Positions 17,354-27,095 of a DNA stretch of 64,000 nucleotides are shown piece by piece. The position numbers and the translations under genes are program-made. Numbering within the stretch: position 1 is the stretch's first letter; every line of letters starts with the position of its first letter. Origin of the DNA: Pedobacter hiemivivus (GTDB lineage Bacteria > Bacteroidota > Bacteroidia > Sphingobacteriales > Sphingobacteriaceae); NCBI RefSeq assembly GCF_004331685.1, contig NZ_SJSM01000005.1, positions 186,001 through 250,000 on the forward strand. Direction: 5' to 3'. Under the pieces are notes generated by a model, which had not been told where the DNA came from, searched no databases, and saw only the letters and a list, made by a program, of their open reading frames with translations.

Positions 17354-19909
17354 TTATTCATTTTCATACGGTCCCAACCCAATTTCTTCCGGATACATAT
17401 CTTTATGTGCTGGTGCGGAAATCGCAAATACTTCTCTTATTGAATCCAGATAGGCGAAGCCATCTTTTTTTGTAGGGAAAATAAAGTGGCCTTCTGCATA
17501 TTCATTCCAGTTGTCAAGTAACAGCATTCTACTTTGAATGCTGTCCGAAGGTTGTTTATCCATATACTTCTTTGCACGTTTCAGTAGCTCTTTATATTTA
17601 GCTGGACTGAGTTGCCATTTATCTTTATAATAAGTTCCTCCCCATGGTCTGGAATCCCATCCAACAGAAACGGTAGTAATAGAGGGAAGTCCTGTCACTG
17701 AATTTAAACCAGGCCAGCATTTAGCCTGTAGATCAATCAGATCATCATTATCTGGAGCTTTAGCAGGCATAAACTCTGCAAAGCTGGGCCAGTGGTAAGA
17801 CTGGGACGCATCTAATCCAAGGGTCTTATACATCGGCTCCTTGACATTTAAAACGCCATGATATTCTCCCATCAAATATACCCCTTCAAAGCCTGCACTT
17901 ATACACGCTTCTCTTAATTTATCGAGCGCTAACTTTGCTTTCTCCTCTCCACCAAGATCTTTGATGAACTTTTCGGGTCGATAAATTGTGAAGACGGGTT
18001 TCCCTTCAATTGTGAGATAGTTGGATCTTTTGAAGTGGTTTTCTATCCAATACGGTACAAGGTTATTTAAGAAGTCTTCTTCTGAAGCAATACCATCCAT
18101 CACTTCTCCCTCATCAACATATAAAATGGAATACTTAAATTGGTTAGCATACCTGCTTTTTAAAAGGCTTTTGGTCCAATGTCCGAACAACTCCTTAACA
18201 GGTTTTCCCGCATTGCCTTTTTGCCGGTACCAGCATACATTAAAAAAGGAGATGCCATGTTCCAGTGCATATTTAATTTCCCAATCAGTTACTTCCGGGT
18301 TGCCCTCATAATAATACCCCAGCACAGTTTCCCGCTCTGGGTATTTACGAACAGGATCCCACATATCCGGTTTTATAGCATCCTTGTTCCATAATGGACA
18401 CATAAAAGCTCCCAACATATACTTACCCGTAGAAACAGGAACTGGCAAAGGCACATATTGGTTTTCAGCGTTCTGATATTCATATTTTTTTCCAAAGCAC
18501 TTCATGAGTTCTTCCACGAAAACACCATGTCCAAAGGTGTTTGGATGGTTGTATGCATTAATGAGAATGGCCATATAAGGTAGCCCTTCTTTATGGAAGT
18601 GTTCCCACCGCGCAGCAGCGTCGGCAATGGCATAGTTATTATCCCTGGCGAAGTTCTTCACATACTCTACATAAGGTCGATCTTCCGGCAACTTCATTTC
18701 CATTACATTCTCATCGTAGCTTTTTATAGCAAAACGACCGGGAGTAATGATGATTAGTTCTGATCCAATTTTGTCTAGCTCAGTATTGATCATATTATAA
18801 TGTTCTGGATAAATCTTTGGATCCTCTACTGTATCATTGGTAAATTCCATTACAACAAGATCAGGTTGCTCTTTTGTTACGAGTTTAAAAGAACATAGCT
18901 CTGCAGGCAATTTTTGCATACCCGCATAATCACCATCGTGTAACCATTGCATCGACCGTGTACCTCCTATGCTACGATTAACATAATTGACTGCAGAATG
19001 CGGAAATTCTTTTCTCACTTGTTTAATAAAAAGTTCAGGCCAGGCCTCCCCCTGCTTTACATCTGAACCAGCAGTTATGGAATCACCCCAGGCCACAATC
19101 GTTACGGGCTTTCCTTCCTGCAATTTTTTTAAGGTTTTAGGTACTCTCCCCTCTGTACTGGATGTTGAAACATTTTTAGTAGAAGCAATTATAGGGAAAA
19201 GGTGCTGTGGTTTTAATGTATCGGCCAGAATCGGACGATACACATTACAAAACGGTATGGCTTTTGATGGTATTTCGGGTATGGATGGACAAACAAGTGA
19301 CGCTTTTCCTTCTACTAAAAAGGGAATACCATTTTTATCAAGAGCCACTACATCTATCCGCTGCAGGTAATAAGAATAAAATGCATACACCTTAGTTTGC
19401 GGAGTTAATTTAGTATTAGTTCCCAATCCTACAAGTGAAAAGGGAGCTGAAACAAGATAGTCCTTTTCTTTCTCCAACTTGCGACCTTTCTTTCCTGGAG
19501 CTTCAAACATAACAAGTGAATCTTCGATCAAAGAACAATACACTCCTAACTGATCATAACGGGATGCTCTTAATGGAGTGCCGATCCAATATCCTGAAGG
19601 CTTATCGGCCGACAAAAAGAGTTCCTCATCTTCTGCATGGTGAATTGTAGCCGGACTAATCTTTAGGCGCACTTCTTTTTTTATCGTATAAGTCTTGAAT
19701 TCTGACGAGTACGTGGCAGCTGGGATTATTAACTCATTGTTATTTATGATGAGTGGCCATTCTTTAAAATCCGCTAAAGCTTTGGGATTAGCCAGTAGTG
19801 ATTGAAAGGGATTAATGATCAGCTGACCTGCCAATAAACCAGCAACAGTCAAAAAATTCTTCCTGGATAACGAACCACTCGGGTCCATTTCTTGCTCTGA
19901 AATATTCAT
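17354..19909 (-). CDS. Bimodular SGNH-hydrolase / GH99-like (WbsX-type) enzyme
   Basis: The 851-aa exported protein opens with a Tat-like signal (SRKNFLTVAG, RK in place of RR). After an Ig-like N-terminal region comes an SGNH/GDSL hydrolase: nucleophile block GDSITAG (about residues 274-280), a GGTRS block, EFTND (about 355) and the His block HPNTFGH (about 454-460). From about 495 to 840 there is a glycoside-hydrolase-99-like domain of WbsX type: YYYEGNPEVTDWEIKYALEHGISFFNVCWY and the closing signature DNWNEYAEGHF...YLDSI. The pairing suggests removal of an ester group and cleavage of a glycosidic bond on the same glycan, which is inference. It follows the GH127 gene by 11 nt and is last in the PUL. 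Confidence 0.85.
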   Translation of the reverse strand: MNISEQEMDPSGSLSRKNFLTVAGLLAGQLIINPFQSLLANPKALADFKEWPLIINNNELIIPAATYSSEFKTYTIKKEVRLKISPATIHHAEDEELFLSADKPSGYWIGTPLRASRYDQLGVYCSLIEDSLVMFEAPGKKGRKLEKEKDYLVSAPFSLVGLGTNTKLTPQTKVYAFYSYYLQRIDVVALDKNGIPFLVEGKASLVCPSIPEIPSKAIPFCNVYRPILADTLKPQHLFPIIASTKNVSTSSTEGRVPKTLKKLQEGKPVTIVAWGDSITAGSDVKQGEAWPELFIKQVRKEFPHSAVNYVNRSIGGTRSMQWLHDGDYAGMQKLPAELCSFKLVTKEQPDLVVMEFTNDTVEDPKIYPEHYNMINTELDKIGSELIIITPGRFAIKSYDENVMEMKLPEDRPYVEYVKNFARDNNYAIADAAARWEHFHKEGLPYMAILINAYNHPNTFGHGVFVEELMKCFGKKYEYQNAENQYVPLPVPVSTGKYMLGAFMCPLWNKDAIKPDMWDPVRKYPERETVLGYYYEGNPEVTDWEIKYALEHGISFFNVCWYRQKGNAGKPVKELFGHWTKSLLKSRYANQFKYSILYVDEGEVMDGIASEEDFLNNLVPYWIENHFKRSNYLTIEGKPVFTIYRPEKFIKDLGGEEKAKLALDKLREACISAGFEGVYLMGEYHGVLNVKEPMYKTLGLDASQSYHWPSFAEFMPAKAPDNDDLIDLQAKCWPGLNSVTGLPSITTVSVGWDSRPWGGTYYKDKWQLSPAKYKELLKRAKKYMDKQPSDSIQSRMLLLDNWNEYAEGHFIFPTKKDGFAYLDSIREVFAISAPAHKDMYPEEIGLGPYENE

Positions 19910-19920
19910 TGATGTATTTT

Positions 19921-21939
19921 TTAATTAGAAGGGACAACAGGTCTTTCCTTTTTGCCGGGGTAAGTAATTTTCCAGGTATCTTTCACAAAAGCATTCCTCA
20001 AGAATAGCGGCTGTGGCAACCATACCCTGAACAGGTTATCGGCAGAAAACTCATTACCCGCCGAAGCATAGTCGCACATCACCAACATTTTTTCCTTATG
20101 GTCAAAAAAATGACTTGGACGCATTAAAAATGCTACCTCAAAAGCCATCCATACATTATCTGGTTTATTCCGATATGGCACTAAGTCAACATATTTAGTT
20201 TTAAGATCCTTTTCCGAATCTTCTCTGTTCAGTACGTATCCCTTATAGCCAGCAGGTGCAAGCTCTGTATGCCCATAATCCCAAGGTTTGGGTAATAACC
20301 ACACTGCGCTGTCTTGCTCTTTTACCATCCTGTTATCTATAGCCAGGACTACAGGCCCACGCATGACGGCCATCTGCGGCGCACCACTTGGCGCAGATAA
20401 GATTCTCCCTCTCAGATCAGGATAGAAAACAATCTTATCCCCTTTTTTCCAATGCCTGGTAATCTTAGCATAAGAACCTGGCATCACTGACTGGTTCTTG
20501 TCGTTCACAGTAAACTTATTCTCTATACTCCATGATGGGATCCGAAGGGCGATTGTAAAGACTCCTGGAGCGTCTGGATTAACATCAATAGTTATTTTGT
20601 CTGCTACCGGATAGTCAGAAAGAACATTAAGCTTCAGATTTGCTCCATTAACCATTTCACTATATTCAGCAGGCGCATATAGATTCACATATACACTCTT
20701 TTGCCCTTTCATAACAGCCCATTTGGGGGTAAGCAATAAGCCCCTGGGCCCATTCGCTACACAGCAGCTTAATCCGACATCTTCGTGTTGAGGGGTGCTG
20801 GGTACACGCTCACCACTTAATGGAGAGAAATATGACCACCAATTTCCATTTGGAGTCTGTGCACCTGCGAGTGCATTGTATAAGGATATTTCCAGTTCAT
20901 CTGCCCATTTGCTGTCACCGGTTAATCTCAAAAGCTGATAACATAACTTCATCCAAGTGGTAGTAACGCAGGTTTCCATTGGCTGTTGCATCAGTTCTGT
21001 CTGTTGTTTTACCCCGTTAGACCACAGTTCCTGATTAGATCCTGAACCAACGATCATGCGCTCGTTTGTTAAAATACTATTGGCAAACCCTTGTGCAGCC
21101 GTCAGGTACTTCTCATCACCGGAAACTCGATAAAGTTCGCAGATACCTTCAAAACAGGACATCATTTCGTATGCTTTCGGTGCAGCTACATTTATCGGAG
21201 GCAGTTTTTCAATGCCATGTTCTACTAATTTTAGCCCATTTTTGGCAAATTTCCCTGGCAAGCTCCAGTTCTTTACCATGCCTTGTGCAAAGTCGTAATA
21301 TTTCCTGTTTCCTGTTCTTTCGTACATTAAAACTACCGGTTCAAGAATCGAATTGGAAGAAAGCCCATCAATAGCGTCCAGACCGTTATCTGTAATCTTG
21401 ATATTTCGTCTACCTGTTTCTGCGATTAAATAGTCAAGTTGTTTACCGGCCGACTCTAACGCCGATTTATCTTTAGTGAGATCGTAATAAGAGATCAGTC
21501 CCAGCAAGACATACTTACGTCCCCATACATCCCATCCTTCCAACTCTGCATCTTTCGTATAAGTACCAATGTACCCATTGGCCGACTGCGTCATCAATAA
21601 TTTAGATACGGCTCGCTTTAGCTTATCCTGGTGTTCATGTGTAGGTGAATAACTGCTCGCCAATACTGCCGAAGTCATCCACTTTCCCCAGTACTCACAT
21701 CTCCAATCATTAAAGTCCTTCTCCGTTTTTACAGCAAATGGCTTGATTACTTTATCTTCATCCTGCTCCATCACCCTGTTATTGATGGAGGTCTTCATTT
21801 TATCCCCAATAAACCCCTTGATGAGCGAGTGTCCATTGCCTGGTGATAAAAGATCTTTTTTAAGAAGAGGTGCTTGTGCTAATCCTTGTAGGTAACTGCA
21901 GCACAAAAAAAGCAGCCCCAAATATTTCCTATTTAACAT
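19921..21939 (-). CDS. GH127-type beta-L-arabinofuranosidase
   Basis: The 672-aa exported enzyme has a signal peptide (MLNRKYLGLLFLCCSYLQGLAQA), an (alpha/alpha)6 barrel (about residues 80-390) and C-terminal beta domains. The zinc-thiolate site of the family is visible: Glu-Thr-Cys in METCVTTT (about 321-324 from this start) and the Cys pair in LSCCVANGPRG (about 390-400), matching the acid/base Glu and nucleophile Cys ligand set of characterised GH127 enzymes. GH127 and the related GH146 release terminal beta-L-arabinofuranose. I chose ATG 21937-21939; the ATGATG at 21969 lies inside the susD stop region and adds no leader character. The substrate is probably an arabinose-decorated plant glycan. 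Confidence 0.88.
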   Translation of the reverse strand: MLNRKYLGLLFLCCSYLQGLAQAPLLKKDLLSPGNGHSLIKGFIGDKMKTSINNRVMEQDEDKVIKPFAVKTEKDFNDWRCEYWGKWMTSAVLASSYSPTHEHQDKLKRAVSKLLMTQSANGYIGTYTKDAELEGWDVWGRKYVLLGLISYYDLTKDKSALESAGKQLDYLIAETGRRNIKITDNGLDAIDGLSSNSILEPVVLMYERTGNRKYYDFAQGMVKNWSLPGKFAKNGLKLVEHGIEKLPPINVAAPKAYEMMSCFEGICELYRVSGDEKYLTAAQGFANSILTNERMIVGSGSNQELWSNGVKQQTELMQQPMETCVTTTWMKLCYQLLRLTGDSKWADELEISLYNALAGAQTPNGNWWSYFSPLSGERVPSTPQHEDVGLSCCVANGPRGLLLTPKWAVMKGQKSVYVNLYAPAEYSEMVNGANLKLNVLSDYPVADKITIDVNPDAPGVFTIALRIPSWSIENKFTVNDKNQSVMPGSYAKITRHWKKGDKIVFYPDLRGRILSAPSGAPQMAVMRGPVVLAIDNRMVKEQDSAVWLLPKPWDYGHTELAPAGYKGYVLNREDSEKDLKTKYVDLVPYRNKPDNVWMAFEVAFLMRPSHFFDHKEKMLVMCDYASAGNEFSADNLFRVWLPQPLFLRNAFVKDTWKITYPGKKERPVVPSN

Positions 21940-21955
21940 ATGTCTATATTTTAAG

Positions 21956-23443
21956 TTAATAGTCATCATTCTGCTCTAATTTCCCTTTCGTTATGTCTAT
22001 TTCCGATTCTGGTATAGGATAAAGCAAGATCTTCTTACTGTACGTATTTGGCCTGTTCTGGCTTGTGAGTACATCCTTTAATGTACCAGTGCGAATCCAG
22101 TCATACCAGGTCTGCCCCTCACAACTCAGTTCCAGTGTTCTTTCGTGCAAAACCAGTTTTCTGAGTGCATCTTTTGATGTCGCTTCAGTCACCGTATAAT
22201 TTGCAGGCACTGTCCGTTGTGTTCCTGCTGCATTTCTTGCTCTCGCTCTTACAGCATTAATTGCCCTCAAGGCTGTTGGCGTAGGTCCGTTTATCTCATT
22301 TTCAACTTCCGCAAACAACAATACCAGGTCGGCATATCGTAGATATGGCCAATTGTTCTCATTATCGTTCCAGGTGTTACCGGTAGCCTGAAACTTCCGT
22401 TGAAGAGTCACACCACCCAGAGGATCATTGGGGGCATCCACCATTGTTACCGAACGTCGGTAGTCATTTGGTTCAAACTGATTAAATAACCAGAAACTAC
22501 ATCCCTGATAAATCAAGGACGAAGGAAAAATAGCAGAGTAATATCCACCTGCACGCTTATAATTAATTTCAAATACCGCTTCCGGGCCATTTTCATTGGC
22601 TGGCTTTCCGAAAGTTGGCAAACCAGTTCCTGTAGTTCTTAGCTTCAACACCTGCCAGTAAAGGTTCTGATAATCGGGTTCAAGATTATAATTAAAAGGC
22701 GCTACCGACCTCGATGGATTAGAAGGGTCTATGATCTTTTTAAGCTGTACCAATGCATCATTCCATTTGGCGATATTATTCAGCGGATAGCCAGCCATAA
22801 ACACATACACTTTAGCCAACAGGCCGGCGGCAACACCTTTATTGGCACGGCCCAGGCCATAGGGATTATTAACTGGCAAAAGATTTTCTGCCTGTTGGAG
22901 ATCCGATACGATTGCATCATATACTGCTGAGATTTCGGATTGCGGCAATGAGGCATCATTCGGTGAAGTAGTTGCCTTTAAATGAAGCGGTATCCGACCA
23001 AACATTCTAACCAGGTTAAAATAACCTACCGCCCTTAAAAAATATAACTCTCCCTTCAACGCATCCTTACTCGCTTTATCAAAGCTCACCTCATCGATCT
23101 TATCCAGCGCCGTATTTGCATTATTTATAAGATTGTAATGCCCCGTCCAGGTCATAGCCACAAAACCGTCGGTGGTGACCCAGTTAAGATCAGTCCATGT
23201 AGTCCCAGCTGCCAACGCCAGATCACCACTTTGATATTCCATCACATAGTGAATATACCAAGCGTATAGGCTGGTACCTTGTAATACCCCAAGCGTACCA
23301 AGTGTAGCAAGCTCAAAATCGGATTTCGTTTTATAAAAATTCTCAGGAGCAATTGTATTGGAAGGTGTTTCCTGCAATTCTTTTTTACAGGACGACAGAT
23401 AAGCAGTAATTAATACCGCCATTATATAGATAATCTTTTTCAT
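21956..23443 (-). CDS. SusD/RagB-family surface glycan-binding lipoprotein
   Basis: The 495-aa protein has lipobox YLSSCKK, the N-terminal SusD segment (ETPSNTIAPENFYKTKSDFELA), TPR-type helices (ELYFLRAVGYFNLVRMFGRIPL, GRANKGVAAGLLAKVYVFMAG), and the C-terminal RagB hallmark WPYLRYADLVLLFAEVENEI followed by LYPIPESEIDIT. SusD caps the SusC channel and delivers oligosaccharide. It is 21 nt downstream of the susC stop and ends at the gene for the GH127 enzyme, so it is part of the same transcript. Confidence 0.95.
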   Translation of the reverse strand: MKKIIYIMAVLITAYLSSCKKELQETPSNTIAPENFYKTKSDFELATLGTLGVLQGTSLYAWYIHYVMEYQSGDLALAAGTTWTDLNWVTTDGFVAMTWTGHYNLINNANTALDKIDEVSFDKASKDALKGELYFLRAVGYFNLVRMFGRIPLHLKATTSPNDASLPQSEISAVYDAIVSDLQQAENLLPVNNPYGLGRANKGVAAGLLAKVYVFMAGYPLNNIAKWNDALVQLKKIIDPSNPSRSVAPFNYNLEPDYQNLYWQVLKLRTTGTGLPTFGKPANENGPEAVFEINYKRAGGYYSAIFPSSLIYQGCSFWLFNQFEPNDYRRSVTMVDAPNDPLGGVTLQRKFQATGNTWNDNENNWPYLRYADLVLLFAEVENEINGPTPTALRAINAVRARARNAAGTQRTVPANYTVTEATSKDALRKLVLHERTLELSCEGQTWYDWIRTGTLKDVLTSQNRPNTYSKKILLYPIPESEIDITKGKLEQNDDY

Positions 23444-23464
23444 AATAATAATTGTCGTGTTGGG

Positions 23465-26400
23465 TTAAAAATCAACATTTACACCAAACGTGTACATCTT
23501 TGTTCTTGGATAGCTACCAAGATCAATGCCTGGCAAGAGGATATTCTGACCATAGGCACTTACTTCAGGGTCATAACCACGGTACTTTGTAATAGTAATG
23601 AGATTATTTGCAGTGACGTATAATTGCAATTTTGTTAGCCATTTGGGAAGATGTTGAACATCATAACGCAGTGTGATGTTTTTGAACCTTACAAAAGATC
23701 CATCCTCAATTAGTCGGTCCGTAGTCTGAGAATTACCAGAAAATTGTGAAGCCTGAGGATAGTAAGCACCTTTGTTTTCAGGCGTCCAGTGATTATCTAT
23801 ATAATCCTTACTAGGTACACCTATTGGTGTGCCATAGGATGAGTAAAGCAGGTTTTGGTTCAATACTTTCTGTCCAAGAACGGCATACACAAATACATTT
23901 AATGATAAATTTCGGTAGCTGAAGGTATTGTTTAATCCAAGGTTCCATTTTGGAAATGCATTACCGAGGCTCTCTTTATCATCGTCATTAATGATATTGT
24001 TATGGTCATTATCGATAAATTTCAACATACCTTCCTTAGCAAAACCCCCAAGCACAGGATAATTATTACTGATATCCTCTGCAGTCAATAGGCCTGCAGT
24101 TTTATAACCCCAAAACTCGCCCAAAGCACTGCCCACCACCATGCGGTGAGTGTAATCAGCACCTCCACTGGTTTGATTATAGAAGTCAATTCCCTCCCCG
24201 AGATCAGTGATTTTATTTCGGTTTGAACTGGCGTTAAAACTCAGGTTCCAGGAGAATCTTTTGGAAACTATCGGAGCTGTACTGAACTCCATTTCTATCC
24301 CCTTGTTTTCGATGCTTCCAAAATTATCCGGAATGGTATTATAACCAGATTCACCTGGTATTTTTCTACTCTGAAGCAGATCCTTGGTTTGTTTATCGTA
24401 TACATCCAGACTCAGTTTGTACTTATCTTTTGCAAAACCGAGCTCGATACCCAAATCCACTTGCCGGGTTGTTTCCCAAGTCAGATTTACATTACTTGGT
24501 GTACCAGTAACCATACCTGTGGCCACTCCATTCACAAAACCAAAAGTAAGCGGGTATAATTGTGCAAGTGAACCATAAGCCGGTATAGCCTGGTTACCAC
24601 TGATACCATAACTTGCCCTTAGCCTTGCAGTTGATAAAACGGTTTTAACAGGCTGAAAAAATTGCTCATCGCTCAGGTGCCATGCCAATCCTGCAGATGG
24701 GAAGAATCCCCACTTTTTGTTCTTAGCAAAATGACTAGAACCATCACTTCTCGCTACTACATTAAGCGAATACTTGCCTAAATAGCTGAACGAAACCCGT
24801 CCGTATCCAGAAAGAAGAGCTTCTGAAACAAGATTTGTCTGAATCGGAGCAATAGTGGTGTAAAGCGGTAACAAGTTCAGACCATCGTCAACAGGAATCG
24901 GCAGTCCCTCCGCATCTATCACTGAGGTATTCAAGATGCTCTTTTGCCAGGAAACACCACCTACTACGTTAAGGCTGTATTTCGATGTATTCTGTGTATA
25001 GGTAAGGAAATTTTCATTGAGAAAGGACCTGCTTTTCCAGGTTGTACGGAAAGCTTTTTGCCCCCTTAAATATCCCAGCATTGTTTTGTTATTCCAGAAC
25101 TGATCAGTAGAGGCATCGGATGTATTGTATGCACCTCTAACAGTAAGTGATAGCTTGTCAGTAAGCTTATAATTTAAATCAGAATTAAAAAAGTAATAAT
25201 TAATTCGTCGCTGATTGATGGTATTTGAAAGATCATATAGGGGGTTAAGAAAGGTAGCTCCAACCGGAGTCGTAGAGAGTCTGGTCGCAAGCTGGCTAGC
25301 CTGATTATCCATTGAAAGTGTAGGATTTGCAGCAAAAGCCTTCAGGATAACTCCTGAGCGTTCGAAACCGCCAGCCAGTATCCGTGAATTGGAATTTTCA
25401 GCTCGGTTATTTAAATCTGAAGAAACATTTACATCTACTTTTGCCGATAACCGGGAAGTAATTTTCGCATCCATATTTACGCGGAAAGATGCTTTCTGAT
25501 ATTCAGAATAGCGTATAATACCTTCATCTTTCAAATAATTACCAGACACCAAATAGCGAATTTGTTCGTTGCCTCCCGAAGCAGATAACTGATAGTTCTG
25601 AGTAATACCCGGACGTGTAAGTTCCTTCTGCCAATTAGTTCCTTCTCCCAGTTCACTGATTGCAGGAAGATAGATACTATCCAGAAGGTCTGTTGTTTTA
25701 AGATATTTACCAATATAGCTCTCAGCAATATTATCATTCCGGTTCATTTCATTGTAGAAGGTCGCATACTCCTTTGCATTCGCAAGTTTGATCAGTTTTG
25801 GACGTGCAGAGAACATCGTATAATGACTAAACTCAATGGATGATTTGCCAGGCTTCCCGCGCTTGGTCGTAATCATGATCACACCATTCGCCCCTCTGGA
25901 TCCATAGATAGCAGTTGATTGGGCATCTTTTAAGACCTCTACAGATACCACATCACTTGGGTTCAGGGAAGCTAGAAAATTACCAGATACATTCCCTTCA
26001 AATTCAAGAGAAGAACGACTGTTATCATTATACATCGGAACACCATCGATTACGTATAAAGGTTGGTTAGTTCCAGAGATGGACGTAATTCCACGAATAT
26101 TTATGTTAATACCACCTCCCGGCTCTGCCGATGTATTGGTAACCACCACACCAGCCATCCTGCCCTGGATAGCATTTTCGAGTGTATTGGGCGGAGTTTC
26201 TTTAATCGTTGATTCGTTTACCCTGGAGATGGAACCCGTGATGTTTTTTCTCTTGAGGGTACCATAGCCAACAACAACAACTTCATCCAGTCCTTTCTCT
26301 TCCTGAGAAAGCACAACAATTTGGTCGTTATAGTTAACCACGACTAGCTTGTGCAGCGCATAACCCAACAATGAAAAAGACAACTCATCCTTGATTTTCA

Positions 26401-26926
26401 CATCTGGTATTTCAAAACTCCCGTCTTGCTTACTAATAGTTGAATACCCCGATCTTAAGTTTTTCACGGTCACATTTGGCAGTATTTCACCGGTTCTGCT
26501 GCTAATAATGCCTTTCAAACTACGCATTTGTTGCACTTCAGCATCCACCTGCAGTTTGGCAGGTTTTCGTTTAATCACAACCGTGTGCTCAAAAATCTTA
26601 TACGTTAAAGGCAAGTCTCTGAAACATTTTTCAAGTGCGTCATTAATACTGGCATTAACCAACACAAGGTTCAGGCTCTTAAGGCCATTGAGATCGCCCT
26701 TATCGTACAGAAAGCTATACTTACTCTGGGCCTCAATCAGTTCAAGGATATTAACTACAGCACTATTCTTCTCCTTAATATTGATATTTTGGCTATAGCT
26801 ATTACCATGTACTTGTACAAGTGCAAAAAGTAATAAAATAGCAGTCAATTTCATAACCAATAGAATTCTGGTCAGCGGATATCCAAAAACAAGGGACATC
26901 TGCTCAACCTTCAAATTAAATTTCAT
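23465..26926 (-). CDS. SusC/RagA-family TonB-linked transporter with STN domain
   Basis: The 1153-aa receptor has a long leader (hydrophobic core LTAILLLFALVQVHG), then an STN domain (about residues 48-115, IKEKNSAVVNILELIEAQSKYSFLY). A carboxypeptidase-like domain follows (about 135-210), then the SusC plug signature (VVVGYGTLKRKNITGSIS, VIDGVPMYNDNS, AIYGSRGANGVIMITTKRG) and the barrel, ending in YTFGVNVDF. The STN domain fits the adjacent FecR/sigma pair, which should sense transport through this protein. It imports oligosaccharides across the outer membrane with the SusD gene that follows. A 169-nt leader with a hairpin separates it from fecR. Confidence 0.95.
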   Translation of the reverse strand: MKFNLKVEQMSLVFGYPLTRILLVMKLTAILLLFALVQVHGNSYSQNINIKEKNSAVVNILELIEAQSKYSFLYDKGDLNGLKSLNLVLVNASINDALEKCFRDLPLTYKIFEHTVVIKRKPAKLQVDAEVQQMRSLKGIISSRTGEILPNVTVKNLRSGYSTISKQDGSFEIPDVKIKDELSFSLLGYALHKLVVVNYNDQIVVLSQEEKGLDEVVVVGYGTLKRKNITGSISRVNESTIKETPPNTLENAIQGRMAGVVVTNTSAEPGGGININIRGITSISGTNQPLYVIDGVPMYNDNSRSSLEFEGNVSGNFLASLNPSDVVSVEVLKDAQSTAIYGSRGANGVIMITTKRGKPGKSSIEFSHYTMFSARPKLIKLANAKEYATFYNEMNRNDNIAESYIGKYLKTTDLLDSIYLPAISELGEGTNWQKELTRPGITQNYQLSASGGNEQIRYLVSGNYLKDEGIIRYSEYQKASFRVNMDAKITSRLSAKVDVNVSSDLNNRAENSNSRILAGGFERSGVILKAFAANPTLSMDNQASQLATRLSTTPVGATFLNPLYDLSNTINQRRINYYFFNSDLNYKLTDKLSLTVRGAYNTSDASTDQFWNNKTMLGYLRGQKAFRTTWKSRSFLNENFLTYTQNTSKYSLNVVGGVSWQKSILNTSVIDAEGLPIPVDDGLNLLPLYTTIAPIQTNLVSEALLSGYGRVSFSYLGKYSLNVVARSDGSSHFAKNKKWGFFPSAGLAWHLSDEQFFQPVKTVLSTARLRASYGISGNQAIPAYGSLAQLYPLTFGFVNGVATGMVTGTPSNVNLTWETTRQVDLGIELGFAKDKYKLSLDVYDKQTKDLLQSRKIPGESGYNTIPDNFGSIENKGIEMEFSTAPIVSKRFSWNLSFNASSNRNKITDLGEGIDFYNQTSGGADYTHRMVVGSALGEFWGYKTAGLLTAEDISNNYPVLGGFAKEGMLKFIDNDHNNIINDDDKESLGNAFPKWNLGLNNTFSYRNLSLNVFVYAVLGQKVLNQNLLYSSYGTPIGVPSKDYIDNHWTPENKGAYYPQASQFSGNSQTTDRLIEDGSFVRFKNITLRYDVQHLPKWLTKLQLYVTANNLITITKYRGYDPEVSAYGQNILLPGIDLGSYPRTKMYTFGVNVDF

Positions 26927-26991
26927 ATTTTTGAAGTGTTTGGGTTAAAAACTTAGTAGCATCATTTATTTGAGTCGAGATCCAGATATTG

Positions 26992-27024
26992 ACCGGATGG
27001 TGCTAGAACACCTTCCGGTTTTTT
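26992..27024 (+). other. Hairpin with T tract opposite the susC leader
   Basis: An 11-bp stem with one mismatch (26992-27002 with 27009-27019, 6-nt loop) is followed on the plus strand by six T. It lies 66-98 nt upstream of the minus-strand susC start. As a terminator it would stop antisense transcripts coming out of susC; on the sense strand it is an A-tract/hairpin leader element. Its position and orientation match the element at 14843-14871 in the other sigma/FecR cassette. Confidence 0.5.
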
Positions 27025-27095
27025 CTGAACCTCTTTTGAGCGTCAATGGATTATTTAGGTATCATTTCTTTCATAAGTTCAGGTTTAATATTTGG

